A DNA stretch of 64,000 nucleotides from an uncultured Alistipes sp. (GTDB taxonomy: Bacteria > Bacteroidota > Bacteroidia > Bacteroidales > Rikenellaceae): contig CAAGGL010000008.1 of the NCBI GenBank assembly GCA_900769405.1, forward strand, positions 106,654 to 170,653, read 5' to 3'. Numbering within the stretch: the stretch's first letter is position 1; every line of letters begins with the position of its first letter. The notes below the pieces were generated by a model, which was not told where the DNA came from, did not search any database, and saw only the letters and a list, made by a program, of their open reading frames with translations. Both the position numbers and the translations under genes were made by a program. Shown here in pieces: positions 40,689 through 50,175 of the stretch.

Positions 40689-42236
40689 ATGACACAGGAA
40701 GAACTTTTCAAAAAGTTGGTGGCTCACTGCAAAGAGTACGGTTTCGTATTCCAGTCGAGTGAGATCTACGACGGTCTGAGCGCCGTGTATGACTATGGCC
40801 AGAATGGCGTTGAGTTGAAGAACAACATCAAGCGTTACTGGTGGGATTCGATGGTGAAGCTCCACGACAATATCGTCGGTATCGACGCTGCAATCTTTAT
40901 GCACCCCCGCACTTGGGAGGCGTCGGGTCACGTTGGCGCATTCAACGACCCGCTGATCGACAACCGCGACTCGAAGAAGCGCTATCGTGCCGATGTGCTC
41001 ATCGAGGATTGGATGGCTAAGCAGGACGAGAAGATCCAGAAGGAGGTTGACAAGGCTCGCAAGCGTTTCGGCGAGGCTTTCGACGAAGAGCAGTATCGCG
41101 CAACTTCGCCTCGCGTGTTGGATATCGCTGCACGCCGCGACGAGATTCACAAGCGTTTCGCTGATGCGCTGAACGACACCAACCTCGAAGAGTTGCGTCA
41201 GATCATTCTCGATTGCGAGATCGTATGCCCCATCTCGGGTACTCGCAACTGGACCGAGGTGCGTCAGTTCAACCTGATGTTCTCGACTCAGATCGGTTCG
41301 CTGGCTGAGGGTGCCAACACCATCTACCTGCGTCCCGAGACCGCTCAGGGTATCTTCGTGAACTTCCTGAACGTACAGAAGACCGGCCGTATGAAGCTCC
41401 CATTCGGTATCGCACAGATCGGTAAGGCGTTCCGTAACGAGATCGTTGCACGTCAGTTCATCTTCCGTATGCGCGAGTTCGAGCAGATGGAGATGCAGTT
41501 CTTCGTACGTCCCGGCGAGGAAATGATGTGGTGGAACAAGTGGAAGGAGACCCGTATGGCTTGGCACCGCGCACTCGGCTTCGGCGACAACAACTACCGT
41601 TTCCACGACCACGATAAGCTGGCCCACTACGCTAACGCTGCAACCGACGTTGAGTATAACTTCCCGTTCGGTTTCAAGGAGGTGGAGGGTATCCACTCGC
41701 GTACCGACTTTGACCTGGGCAACCACCAGAAGTTCTCGGGCCGCAAGATCCAGTACTTCGATCCCGAGACCGGCGAGAGCTACGTTCCTTACGTAGTTGA
41801 GACTTCGATCGGTGTCGATCGTATGATTTTGCAGGTGCTGTCGGCTGCTTACACCGAGGAGAAGCTCGAAGGTGGCGATTCGCGCGTAGTGTTGCGTTTC
41901 CCCGCTGCGCTGGCTCCCGTGAAGGTTGCTGTGCTGCCGCTGGTGAAGAAGGACGGTATGCCTGAGATCGCTCAGAAGATCGTTGACGAGTTGAAGTACG
42001 ACTTCAATGTTGTTTACGACGAGAAGGATTCGGTTGGTAAGCGCTACCGCCGTCAGGACGCAATTGGTACTCCGTTCTGCGTTACGGTCGATGGTCAGAC
42101 CTTGGAGGATGGCACCGTAACCGTTCGTTACCGCGACACGATGACTCAGGAGCGCGTTGCAATCGACAAGCTCCACGCAATGGTTGACGAGGAGTGCTCG
42201 TTCCGCAAGCTCTTCAAGAAGTTGCAGGAGGCATAA
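40689..42236 (+). CDS. glyS: glycine--tRNA ligase (single-chain, eukaryote/archaea-like type)
   Basis: A 515-aa class-II glycyl-tRNA synthetase of the homodimeric kind. Motif 2 is in EIVARQFIFRMREFEQMEMQ and motif 3 in YVVETSIGVDRMIL; the ETAQGIFVNF segment is glycine-binding. The N-terminal insertion and C-terminal anticodon domain (APVKVAVLPLVKKDGMPEIA) match the alpha2 type. No heterotetrameric GlyQ/GlyS pair is needed. Confidence 0.94.
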   Translation: MTQEELFKKLVAHCKEYGFVFQSSEIYDGLSAVYDYGQNGVELKNNIKRYWWDSMVKLHDNIVGIDAAIFMHPRTWEASGHVGAFNDPLIDNRDSKKRYRADVLIEDWMAKQDEKIQKEVDKARKRFGEAFDEEQYRATSPRVLDIAARRDEIHKRFADALNDTNLEELRQIILDCEIVCPISGTRNWTEVRQFNLMFSTQIGSLAEGANTIYLRPETAQGIFVNFLNVQKTGRMKLPFGIAQIGKAFRNEIVARQFIFRMREFEQMEMQFFVRPGEEMMWWNKWKETRMAWHRALGFGDNNYRFHDHDKLAHYANAATDVEYNFPFGFKEVEGIHSRTDFDLGNHQKFSGRKIQYFDPETGESYVPYVVETSIGVDRMILQVLSAAYTEEKLEGGDSRVVLRFPAALAPVKVAVLPLVKKDGMPEIAQKIVDELKYDFNVVYDEKDSVGKRYRRQDAIGTPFCVTVDGQTLEDGTVTVRYRDTMTQERVAIDKLHAMVDEECSFRKLFKKLQEA

Positions 42237-42251
42237 ACCGATATTTCACAA

Positions 42252-42356
42252 ATGGATCAGCGCAAGGTAAAGGCATACGCAAAGGTGGTGGCAATAATTG
42301 CTGCGTGCTTCGTTGTCGGCTACCTGCTCGGACGTTTAGCAATGGCTTTGGCTTAG
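42252..42356 (+). CDS. putative 34-aa membrane peptide
   Basis: A short frame between glyS and ruvX encodes MDQRKVKAYAKVVAIIAACF and continues through VVGYLLGR. It has a basic N-terminus and one hydrophobic span of about 20 residues ending in LGRLAMALA, the layout of small single-pass membrane proteins. It starts 15 nt after glyS and stops 4 nt before ruvX, so the spacing suits a translated operon gene. It was not matched to a family. Confidence 0.55.
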   Translation: MDQRKVKAYAKVVAIIAACFVVGYLLGRLAMALA

Positions 42357-42360
42357 AGCT

Positions 42361-42786
42361 ATGGGGCGCATACTCGCAATAGACTACGGTTTGAAGCGCA
42401 CGGGATTGGCCGTGAGCGATCCGCTGCGAATTATCGCGGGGGCGTTGGATACGGTTGCGACCCACACGTTGATGGACTATCTGAAACAATATCTGTCGAA
42501 GAACGACGTTTCGACCATTGTGGTCGGTCAGCCTAAGCAGTCGAATGGCGCGATGAGCGAGTCGTGGCGCGCAATCGAGCCTTTTGTGGGGCGATTGCGC
42601 AAGGAGTTCCCGCAGGTGGAGGTGGTGCTCTATGATGAGCGTTTCACCTCGGTGCTGGCTCACCGCACGATGCTCGAAAGCGGCATCGGTCGTATGGCTC
42701 GCCGCGACAAGGCGTTGGTCGATCGCATCTCGGCAACGATCATTTTGCAGGACTATATGCAGAGTTTGGAGTTGCGAGGGCTGTAA
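42361..42786 (+). CDS. ruvX: YqgF/RuvX family putative Holliday junction resolvase
   Basis: A 141-aa RNase H-fold protein. DYG in ILAIDYGLKRTGLAVSD, VVGQPKQSNGAMSE, DERFTSVLAH and ALVDRISATIILQDY carry the conserved acidic metal ligands. Members are implicated in 16S rRNA 5'-end maturation and Holliday-junction resolution. Co-transcribed after glyS and the 34-aa ORF, before def. Confidence 0.93.
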   Translation: MGRILAIDYGLKRTGLAVSDPLRIIAGALDTVATHTLMDYLKQYLSKNDVSTIVVGQPKQSNGAMSESWRAIEPFVGRLRKEFPQVEVVLYDERFTSVLAHRTMLESGIGRMARRDKALVDRISATIILQDYMQSLELRGL

Positions 42787-42813
42787 TTAAGAAATGTTAA
42801 AGAACTGAAAATT

Positions 42814-43365
42814 ATGATCTATCCTATCGTAATATATGGTGCACAGGTGCTGCGCGAGCAGTGCAAGGAGGTACCTGCGGACTACCCCGAGCTGAAAAAG
42901 CTGATCGAGGATATGTTCGCAACGATGTACGAGGCTGAGGGTGTAGGTTTGGCTGCGCCGCAGATCGGCAAGGCGTTGAAGCTCTTTGTGGTGGATTGCT
43001 CGCCGTGGGCCGAGGACGACCCGCGCTTGGAGGGCTTCCGCAAGGCGTTCATCAACCCCGAGATCTACGAGCGCGCAGAGGAGGAGGAGCTCTTCAATGA
43101 GGGTTGCCTGAGCCTGCCCGGTCTGCACGAGGATGTTTCGCGCCCCGTAGCGATCCGTATGCGCTGGCTCGACGAGAACTTCGAGGAGCACGACGAGGCG
43201 TTCGATGGCTATGCCGCGCGCGTGATCCAGCACGAGTACGACCACTTGGAGGGTAAGGTCTTTACCGACCGTCTGGCACCGCTGCGTCGCAATCTGTTGC
43301 GCAGTAAGTTGCTCGGTTTCGGCAAGGGCAAGTTCCGCGCCCACTACCGCACTCGCCAGAAATAA
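42814..43365 (+). CDS. def: peptide deformylase
   Basis: A 183-aa iron/zinc enzyme that removes the formyl group from new proteins. The three motifs are intact: GVGLAAPQIG near residue 45, EGCLSLPG (metal-binding Cys) near 100, and HEYDHLEG (two His ligands and the catalytic Glu) near 140. It follows ruvX by 27 nt. Confidence 0.95.
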   Translation: MIYPIVIYGAQVLREQCKEVPADYPELKKLIEDMFATMYEAEGVGLAAPQIGKALKLFVVDCSPWAEDDPRLEGFRKAFINPEIYERAEEEELFNEGCLSLPGLHEDVSRPVAIRMRWLDENFEEHDEAFDGYAARVIQHEYDHLEGKVFTDRLAPLRRNLLRSKLLGFGKGKFRAHYRTRQK

Positions 43366-43386
43366 TCATATCGCGAAGAGAAAAAC

Positions 43387-43417
43387 GCCCCGATTCACTA
43401 CGAGTCGGGGCTTTTTG
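43387..43417 (+). terminator. intrinsic terminator of the ruvX-def unit
   Basis: GCCCCGATTC pairs with GAGTCGGGGC (one wobble) and is followed by TTTTT. Confidence 0.85.
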
Positions 43418-43504
43418 TCTGTTTAGGGGTACGATTTTGCCGCTATTATAGAAATAGGTATCGAAAAAAGCTTCAAAATATTCATATTTTTATTGTTCTA
43501 TGTA

Positions 43505-43536
43505 TTGCAAAGTATAAATATATTTGCATATCTTTG
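43505..43536 (+). promoter_or_regulatory. promoter of the second receptor gene
   Basis: TTG (43505-43507), 21 nt, then TATCTTTG (43529-43536). A second TATATTTG lies 10 nt upstream at 43519-43526. Start near 43543 excludes ATG 43534. Confidence 0.65.
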
Positions 43537-43596
43537 CGGTATAAAAATAAAAGCATTGGCAAGAACAAACGAAAATTAACAATAAAAACTATAACT

Positions 43597-46002
43597 ATGA
43601 AACGAATTTTTACACTTCTCGTCGTCATCTTGACACTCATCGCCCCGTCGGCAATGGCGGCTCGCCAAAACAACTACACCCTGCGTGGTCGCGTGGTGAA
43701 CGAAAACAATCAGCCCATCGAATTTGCGACGGTCGTGTTGCTCGCACCCGACTCGACGCAACGCACGGGAATCGCAACTGACTCGAAAGGTCGTTTCGCG
43801 CTCTCGACCGTCGAGGGTGAGGCGATCTTGACCGTTCAGTATGTCGGTTACGCGCCCTACTACCGTTCGCTCAACATCACGGAGAACACCGACCTGGGCG
43901 ACATCTCGATCGCACCCGCAACGAACTCGGTTGGCGAGGTGGTTGTAACAGCTCGATTGATCACCCGCGAGGCCGATCGTTTTGTTGTCGATGTAGCCAA
44001 CAACCCCGCCGTGGCGCTCGGTAAAGATGGTATGGAGATCCTCGCAACCGCCCCCGGTGTATGGATTCAGGGCGACAATATCTCGATCAACGGAGCTTCG
44101 GGCACGCGCATTATGGTCAATGAGCGAATGTTGAACCTCACGGGCGACGATCTGGCGGCTTACCTGCGTGCGCTCAATGCCGAGGATGTGCAGAAGATCG
44201 AGGTGATCCCCGTATCGGGTGCCGACTACGACGCCAATTCGTCGGGCGGCATCATCAAGATCACGATGCGCAAACCGCGCCGCGACGGCGTGACAGGTTC
44301 GGTGCAGACACGCGTCATCACGAACAAATACAACCCCTTCTACATCGTTCCGTCGGCACGTGTCAGCTATCATCGCGGTCGCACAACCATCAATGCCTCG
44401 GCTAATTACACCTACGACCACTATATGAACGAGGCGATCGAGAGCACCCAATACCTCAACTCGTCGAACTCACTGACGGGCTACTCGATGGATAGCATCC
44501 GCAACCAGCGCGCCTACGCCTCGCTCGGAGCGGTCTATGAGGTGAACGACCGCCACAGCATTGGTGCCGAGGGTTACTATCAGCACTCAACCTCGCGCGG
44601 TCGCACCAACTCGACCTCGACCTTCGCCAATGGCGCGACGACCGACAACCAAAGCCTCTACACAAGTCGCGAACAGCGCGGGCTGTGGTCGGTTACGGCA
44701 AACTACATCGCCAAATTGGATACGCTCGGCTCGACATTCAAACTCATTGGCGACCTCTTCTCGCAGGTGAATGACGACCACGACGACTACCTGAATCACT
44801 CGACGAAGGCTGGCACAACGACCGACTCGACCTACCGTAGTGTAGTCGGTACCGACTACCGAATCTACTCGCTCTCGGCTGCGTTGGAGAAGAATTTTAG
44901 CCCAAAAACCTCACTGCGCGTGGGTGCAAAATATACGCGCAACGAGATGAACAACGACCTGCTCTACGAGTATCTGTCGGGTGGTGCGTGGAACATTCAC
45001 GACGGGCAGACCATCGACATCAACTACACCGAGAACATCGCCGCAGCCTACGCCATCGTCAATACCAAACTCGGCAAGGTGGGCGTCAATGCGGGTCTGC
45101 GCCTCGAATATACCCACTCGGCTCCCCGTACTGAGGGCGAGGGCGACAAATCGACCTACGCCAAACGCGAATATGTGAGCCTCTTCCCGCACGCCAACAT
45201 CAGTGTGCCGCTCAACAAGAAACAATCGACCTCGCTCGTGGCAACCTACGCCCGCACAATCGGTCGTCCGTCGTTCTGGCAGCTGTCGCCCTATCGCACT
45301 CAAATGACTGAGTATTCGTATGTTACTGGCAACCCGCACCTGAAACCCGTCTATAACAACAACTTCACGATGACGGCCGTTTTCGACTACAAATACACCA
45401 TCTCGTTCACCGCCCTAATGCAGGAGAACTACATCGCGCAGATCGCCTACATCGATCCGACCAACCCCAATCTGATGCTCTACCGCCACGACAATATGGA
45501 CTCGAATTGGAACTTTTGGGCGAATGTCAACCTGCCGTTCCAGATCACTAAGTGGCTCACGTTCAACACGTCGCTCACAGGTATGAGCATCAACCAGCGC
45601 ATCACGGTTGACTCGCCCATTGAGCGCAAATGGGTAGGTCAGGGTCGCGCCCAGCTCGCTGCAACACTCCCCAAAGGATTCTTCATCGAGAGCGCATTTA
45701 GCTGCACGTCACCCATTATGCAGGGCAACCTCTACACCGAAAATTGGATCACGGATCTCTCGGTGTCGGTCAAAAAGAGCTTTGCGAAGGATCGCTTTAC
45801 GGTCAATGTCGGCGTCAGCAACCTCTTACAGCAGAAGAACGTGATCCTCGCCAAGCAGACCGAATTCCTCCGCCGCACGCAGATCAACGACCAAAATCAC
45901 TCGCCCAGACTGAATATCTCGTTGCGCTACAACTTCAAGAGCGGCGTCAAATTCCGCAATCGCTCGGTCGAAAGCGCCGAGGATGGTAGCCGACTCAACT
46001 AA
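43597..46002 (+). CDS. outer-membrane beta-barrel protein with CarboxypepD-regulatory and plug-like domains
   Basis: An 801-aa outer-membrane protein. The signal MKRIFTLLVVILTLIAPSAMA precedes a CarboxypepD_reg-like domain (about 27-115, LRGRVVNENNQPIEFATVVL). A plug-like region follows (GVWIQGDNISINGASGTRIM, with VQKIEVIPVSGADYDANSSG near 205). The rest is a barrel of the OMP_b-brl_3 type, ending RLNISLRYNF. Its glycine-poor plug and lack of an obvious SusD partner set it apart from SusC transporters. The ligand is unknown. Confidence 0.86.
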   Translation: MKRIFTLLVVILTLIAPSAMAARQNNYTLRGRVVNENNQPIEFATVVLLAPDSTQRTGIATDSKGRFALSTVEGEAILTVQYVGYAPYYRSLNITENTDLGDISIAPATNSVGEVVVTARLITREADRFVVDVANNPAVALGKDGMEILATAPGVWIQGDNISINGASGTRIMVNERMLNLTGDDLAAYLRALNAEDVQKIEVIPVSGADYDANSSGGIIKITMRKPRRDGVTGSVQTRVITNKYNPFYIVPSARVSYHRGRTTINASANYTYDHYMNEAIESTQYLNSSNSLTGYSMDSIRNQRAYASLGAVYEVNDRHSIGAEGYYQHSTSRGRTNSTSTFANGATTDNQSLYTSREQRGLWSVTANYIAKLDTLGSTFKLIGDLFSQVNDDHDDYLNHSTKAGTTTDSTYRSVVGTDYRIYSLSAALEKNFSPKTSLRVGAKYTRNEMNNDLLYEYLSGGAWNIHDGQTIDINYTENIAAAYAIVNTKLGKVGVNAGLRLEYTHSAPRTEGEGDKSTYAKREYVSLFPHANISVPLNKKQSTSLVATYARTIGRPSFWQLSPYRTQMTEYSYVTGNPHLKPVYNNNFTMTAVFDYKYTISFTALMQENYIAQIAYIDPTNPNLMLYRHDNMDSNWNFWANVNLPFQITKWLTFNTSLTGMSINQRITVDSPIERKWVGQGRAQLAATLPKGFFIESAFSCTSPIMQGNLYTENWITDLSVSVKKSFAKDRFTVNVGVSNLLQQKNVILAKQTEFLRRTQINDQNHSPRLNISLRYNFKSGVKFRNRSVESAEDGSRLN

Positions 46003-46035
46003 CACTCCCGCACCACAAACGCCGATTTATTCGAT

Positions 46036-46073
46036 AAATGTCCCGACTCTCACACTGAGTTGGGGCATTTTTT
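46036..46073 (+). terminator. intrinsic terminator of the receptor gene
   Basis: AATGTCCCGACTC pairs with GAGTTGGGGCATT (wobbles) and ends in TTTTTT. Confidence 0.75.
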
Positions 46074-46109
46074 GCTAAGGATATTGGTGGTAGCGTCGAA
46101 ACAATTTGC

Positions 46110-46117
46110 TATATTTG
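46110..46117 (+). promoter_or_regulatory. -7 box of the flavodiiron gene
   Basis: TATATTTG, 22 nt before ATG 46140; a TTG lies 23 nt upstream. Confidence 0.55.
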
Positions 46118-46139
46118 TAGGGTTAAAATCCGGATAGTT

Positions 46140-47297
46140 ATGAATATTACAACTGACATTAAATATATCGGTGTTGATGACACCGATTTGGATCTGTTCG
46201 AGAGCCAATACATCATCCCCAACGGCATCTCGTACAACTCCTATCTGATTCTCGATGAGAAGGTTGCGGTGATGGATACGGTCGATGCGCGCAAGTACGA
46301 CGAGTGGCACGCGAAACTGCTCACGGCACTCGGCGGTCGCACGCCCGACTACCTCGTTGTTCACCATTTGGAGCCCGACCACGCAGGTGGCGTTGCGGCT
46401 CTTTTGGGCGAGTTCCCGCAGATGAAGATCGTCGCATCGGCACGCGCGGTGCAGATGATGCCGCAGTTCTTCGAGGGGGTCGATTTCACGCAAAGCACGA
46501 TAGCGGTCAAAGAGGGCGATACACTCTCGCTCGGCGCTCATACTCTGCACTTTATAATGGCGCCAATGGTGCATTGGCCCGAGGTGATGGTGTCGTATGA
46601 CGCGCTGTCGAAGGTGCTCTTTTCGGCCGATGCATTCGGCAAGTTTGGGGCGCTGGCGCACGATGAGGAGTGGGCTTGCGAGGCGCGGCGCTACTACTTC
46701 AATATCTGCGGAAAGTATGGTGTGCCCGTGCAGACGCTGCTCAAAAAGGTGGCGGCGCTCGATGTTGCACAGATCTGCCCGCTGCACGGTCCGATTTTGA
46801 GCGAGAATCTCGGTTATTACATCGGTCTGTACGACACGTGGAGCAAGTACGAACCCGAGACCGAGGGCGTTTTCATCGCCTATGCGTCGATACACGGCGG
46901 CACGGCAGCTGTGGCCGAAAAGTTGGCCGAGATCCTGCGCGCAAAGGGTGCGCCGAAAGTGTCGGTAGCTGATCTGAGCCGTTGCGATATGGCTGAGGCT
47001 GTGGAAGATGCGTTCCGTATGAGCAAGTTGGTTGTGGCGGCCGCATCGTATGATTCGGGCCTCTTTCCGCCGATGTACGACTTCCTGCACCACCTACAAA
47101 TCAAGAGCTACCAGAAGCGTCGCGTAGCGATCGTCGAGAATGGCTCGTGGGCACCATCGGCCGGTCGCGTGATGCGCGGTATGTTGGTGCAGATGAAGGA
47201 GTTGGAGATCGTCGAACCGATGGTCACGATCCACTCGCGAATGAAGCGCGAGGATCAACTCGCACTCGAAGTGCTGGCCGACGCACTAATGGCATAA
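46140..47297 (+). CDS. flavodiiron protein (FprA, A-type flavoprotein)
   Basis: A 385-aa flavodiiron protein that reduces O2 to water or NO to N2O in anaerobes. The metallo-beta-lactamase-like domain has the diiron motif HHLEPDHAGG (His76, Glu78, Asp80, His81). The later diiron ligands appear as VHWPEV and HGPILSENL. The C-terminal flavodoxin domain, from about 245, starts AYASIHGGTAAVAEKLAE and binds FMN. No rubredoxin domain is fused, so a separate electron donor is needed. The metallophosphoesterase gene follows after 33 nt. Confidence 0.92.
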   Translation: MNITTDIKYIGVDDTDLDLFESQYIIPNGISYNSYLILDEKVAVMDTVDARKYDEWHAKLLTALGGRTPDYLVVHHLEPDHAGGVAALLGEFPQMKIVASARAVQMMPQFFEGVDFTQSTIAVKEGDTLSLGAHTLHFIMAPMVHWPEVMVSYDALSKVLFSADAFGKFGALAHDEEWACEARRYYFNICGKYGVPVQTLLKKVAALDVAQICPLHGPILSENLGYYIGLYDTWSKYEPETEGVFIAYASIHGGTAAVAEKLAEILRAKGAPKVSVADLSRCDMAEAVEDAFRMSKLVVAAASYDSGLFPPMYDFLHHLQIKSYQKRRVAIVENGSWAPSAGRVMRGMLVQMKELEIVEPMVTIHSRMKREDQLALEVLADALMA

Positions 47298-47330
47298 ACA
47301 ACTGATAACCATCACTAAACCCTCACACGA

Positions 47331-48410
47331 ATGAAGTTGATGTTTCTGGCAATGGCGGTCGCCTACTTGGGTGGCAACATCTATATCTTTGTGCGCGCAC
47401 TGCAACATATGAGTGGCGCGCCCGTGTGGGTGCGAGTGCTCGTCGGGGTGCTCTATTGGGTGGCGGCGCTGGCGTTTTTTGTGGCAATGGGACTGCGACA
47501 CTCGACCCTCCCCGCCGCTGTAAGCCACACACTGTTCAGCCTCGGATCGGTGTGGTTGCTCTTTACGCTCTATATGGTTATTGCGCTCGCTTTGAGCGAC
47601 TTAACACACTTGGCGGTTCCCTCGTTCAGGGGTGGCTTTTGGGTCGCACTTGTAGCGGTCGGAGCGGTGCTAGCGTATGGACATTGGAACTATCGACACC
47701 CGCGCGTGATCGAATTGGAACTGCCGATTGAGCGCCCGATCGAGGGTGGCGAGATGCGGATTGTGGCCGTGAGCGACGTCCACCTGGGCGAAGGAACGGG
47801 GCGCAAGGCGTTGCGTCGCTATGTCGAGATGATCAATGCGCAACGACCTGACGCAGTGCTCATTGCGGGTGATTTGATCGACAATTCGGTAGTGCCCGTC
47901 GTGCGCGATTCGATGTGCGAGGAGTTGAACAAAATCGACGCCCCGATCTATATGGTTGCGGGTAATCACGAGTATATCAGCGGTTTGGCGCAGGTGGAGC
48001 AGTTGCTCGCAACCACGCCGATAAATCTACTGCGCGACTCGGTTGCGGTGCTCCCGAACGGGGTGCAGTTGATCGGGCGCGACGACCGCTCGAACCGCCG
48101 TCGTGAGTCACTCGCAGCGTTGATCGCAAAGGCCGACACGCTGCGTCCGATCGTTGTTCTCGACCACCAGCCCTACCACTTGAAGGAGGCGGACTCGCTC
48201 GGTATCGACCTGCAAATCAGCGGACATACACATCGCGGGCAGGTGTGGCCACTCAGCCTGCTGACCGACCACCTCTACGAACAGAGCTACGGTTATCGCC
48301 GTTGGTCGCGCGCCCATATCTACGTTTCGAGTGGTCTGTCGCTGTGGGGTCCGCCGTTTAGGATCGGCACCCAAAGCGAGATTGTTACAATACGGCTTAA
48401 AAACGAATAA
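47331..48410 (+). CDS. membrane-anchored metallophosphoesterase (YaeI-like)
   Basis: A 359-aa protein with about four N-terminal membrane segments (to about residue 120), then a calcineurin-like metallophosphoesterase domain. The metal motifs are in order: VSDVHLGEG, LIAGDLIDN, GNHEYISG and ISGHTHRGQ, containing the D-x-H, G-D, G-N-H-E and G-H-x-H ligands. E. coli YaeI acts on lipid precursors, so a phospholipid or cell-wall lipid substrate is possible but not shown. Confidence 0.88.
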   Translation: MKLMFLAMAVAYLGGNIYIFVRALQHMSGAPVWVRVLVGVLYWVAALAFFVAMGLRHSTLPAAVSHTLFSLGSVWLLFTLYMVIALALSDLTHLAVPSFRGGFWVALVAVGAVLAYGHWNYRHPRVIELELPIERPIEGGEMRIVAVSDVHLGEGTGRKALRRYVEMINAQRPDAVLIAGDLIDNSVVPVVRDSMCEELNKIDAPIYMVAGNHEYISGLAQVEQLLATTPINLLRDSVAVLPNGVQLIGRDDRSNRRRESLAALIAKADTLRPIVVLDHQPYHLKEADSLGIDLQISGHTHRGQVWPLSLLTDHLYEQSYGYRRWSRAHIYVSSGLSLWGPPFRIGTQSEIVTIRLKNE

Positions 48411-48414
48411 ATAT

Positions 48415-49053
48415 ATGGCAGACAATTACTTAGGCAAGAAAATGGAGGAGTATATGGCTCGACGCGATGCGGGCTCGACACCTCGCCGCACGCCCTCGTT
48501 AGCGCGTCTGTTGGCGAAGAATCGCAGTCACCGCGCCTACGACCCCTCGTTCATCGTGCGCGAGGATCAACTGCGCCGCATTATCGAGGTCAATACACGC
48601 ACCCCGTCGGCGCGTAATCAGCAGGTGTTGCGTTTCCGCGCGGTGCTCGCCGACGAGGCCGCGAAGGTGCTGCCCCACATTCGTATGGGTGGCGCGCTGC
48701 CCGAACTCCGCCTGCCCACCGCGGGTACCGAGCCAAATGCCTACATCGTCATTTGCGCTACCGTTCCCGAAACACGCGAGGTGAGTATCGATTTGGGTAT
48801 CTCGGCGCAATCTATGTTGCTGCAAGCCACCGAGATAGGACTGAACGGATTGTGCATTGCGGCGTTCAATCGCGAGGGGATAAAAGAGGCATTGGCACTC
48901 CCCTACGAGCCGCTGTTGGTGGTTGCGATTGGGCGCGGAGCCGACCGAATTGAGCTGACCGAAATCTCGGCTGACGAGAGCCACAAATACTACCGCCGCG
49001 AGGGCACGCACTACGTTCCGAAAGTGCGCCTCGACGAACTGATGATCGAATAA
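48415..49053 (+). CDS. nitroreductase family protein
   Basis: A 212-aa FMN-dependent nitroreductase-fold protein. RSHRAYDPSFIVREDQL gives the phosphate-binding Arg pattern of the N-terminus, PSARNQQVLRF is the classic P-S-x-x-N-x-Q motif, and the dimer region ISAQSMLLQATEIGLNGLCIA is typical. NAD(P)H-dependent reduction of nitro or quinone compounds is the family role. The start ATG 48415 is 4 nt after the preceding stop, so it is translated from the same message. Confidence 0.87.
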   Translation: MADNYLGKKMEEYMARRDAGSTPRRTPSLARLLAKNRSHRAYDPSFIVREDQLRRIIEVNTRTPSARNQQVLRFRAVLADEAAKVLPHIRMGGALPELRLPTAGTEPNAYIVICATVPETREVSIDLGISAQSMLLQATEIGLNGLCIAAFNREGIKEALALPYEPLLVVAIGRGADRIELTEISADESHKYYRREGTHYVPKVRLDELMIE

Positions 49054-49073
49054 TCGGCGCCACACAACGATAC

Positions 49074-49099
49074 AAAAGCCACCCCGCGAGGTGGCTTTT
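49074..49099 (+). terminator. intrinsic terminator of the nitroreductase gene
   Basis: AAAAGCCACC pairs with GGTGGCTTTT around a short GC loop. Confidence 0.78.
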
Positions 49100-49134
49100 A
49101 CCTTATATATAATGGTGATTTGAAAACATTTTTG

Positions 49135-49142
49135 TATCTTTG
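49135..49142 (+). promoter_or_regulatory. -7 box of ftsY
   Basis: TATCTTTG, 23 nt before ATG 49166. Confidence 0.6.
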
Positions 49143-49165
49143 CAAAAATCTATTGACTGAAAACT

Positions 49166-50164
49166 ATGGGATTATTCGATTTTTTTAAGAAGAAAAAGGC
49201 CGAAGAGCAGGCTGCTGCACCCGAGGTGGTGGCTGCCGAGCGCGAGGAGCTGACCGCTGGTTTGGAGAAGACCAAGCAGGGTCTGTTCAGCAAGTTGGCT
49301 CGCGCCGTCGCGGGTCGCTCGAAGGTCGATGACGATATGCTCGACGAGTTGGAAGAGATTCTGATCACCTCGGACGTGGGCGTCGAAACGACGGTCAAGA
49401 TCATTCGCCGTATCGAGGAGCGCGTGGCACGCGACAAGTATATGAATGCCGCTGAACTTCAAACGATTCTGCGCGACGAGATCGCCTTACTGTTCGAGGA
49501 GAATCACGGTAGCGACGACGCTTTCGGTCTTGATGCAAAGGAGGGTGAGCCCTACGTTGTGATGGTTGTGGGCGTCAATGGCGCGGGTAAAACAACCACC
49601 ATCGGCAAGCTCGCGGCACAGCTCCGCAAGGCCGGCAAGAAGGTCTATATCGGTGCGGCGGACACCTTCCGCGCGGCGGCGATCGACCAGCTGGGAGTGT
49701 GGGCCGAGCGTGCGGGTGCGACGATGATCCGCCAGGAGATGGGCTCGGATCCCGCGTCGGTGGCCTTCGATACGCTCAAATCGGCTAAGGCAAATGGTGC
49801 CGACGTGGTGCTGATCGACACCGCAGGGCGTCTGCACAACAAGATCGGTCTGATGAACGAGCTGACCAAGATCCGCAACGTGATGGCGAAGGTGATTCCC
49901 GACGCTCCGCACGAAGTGATGCTCGTGCTGGACGGCTCGACGGGACAGAATGCCTTCGAACAGGCTCGCCAATTCACTCAGGCTACGCAGGTTACATCGT
50001 TGGCAATCACCAAGTTGGACGGCACGGCAAAGGGTGGAGTTGTGATAGGCATCAGCGATCAGTTCCACGTTCCGGTGCGCTACATCGGCATTGGCGAGGG
50101 TATTGATCAGCTGAAAATCTTCGACCGCCACGAGTTTGTAAACGCTCTGTTTGGAGATAAATAA
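49166..50164 (+). CDS. ftsY: signal recognition particle receptor FtsY
   Basis: A 332-aa SRP GTPase that docks the SRP-ribosome complex at the membrane. The charged N-terminus (MGLFDFFKKKK) is short, so it lacks the long acidic A domain of E. coli. The NG domain has G1 GVNGAGKTTTIGKL, the IBD/insertion segment, G3 DTAGR and G4 TKLDG, with the final GVGEGIDQLKIFDRHEFV-type closing motif (here GIGEGIDQL). It precedes rimO by 11 nt. Confidence 0.95.
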   Translation: MGLFDFFKKKKAEEQAAAPEVVAAEREELTAGLEKTKQGLFSKLARAVAGRSKVDDDMLDELEEILITSDVGVETTVKIIRRIEERVARDKYMNAAELQTILRDEIALLFEENHGSDDAFGLDAKEGEPYVVMVVGVNGAGKTTTIGKLAAQLRKAGKKVYIGAADTFRAAAIDQLGVWAERAGATMIRQEMGSDPASVAFDTLKSAKANGADVVLIDTAGRLHNKIGLMNELTKIRNVMAKVIPDAPHEVMLVLDGSTGQNAFEQARQFTQATQVTSLAITKLDGTAKGGVVIGISDQFHVPVRYIGIGEGIDQLKIFDRHEFVNALFGDK

Positions 50165-50175
50165 ATCGGCAAGCG

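Noticed and set aside
40629..42176. 515-aa open frame on the minus strand
   Set aside because: It is the mirror of glyS, caused by its codon pattern; no family features or start signals.
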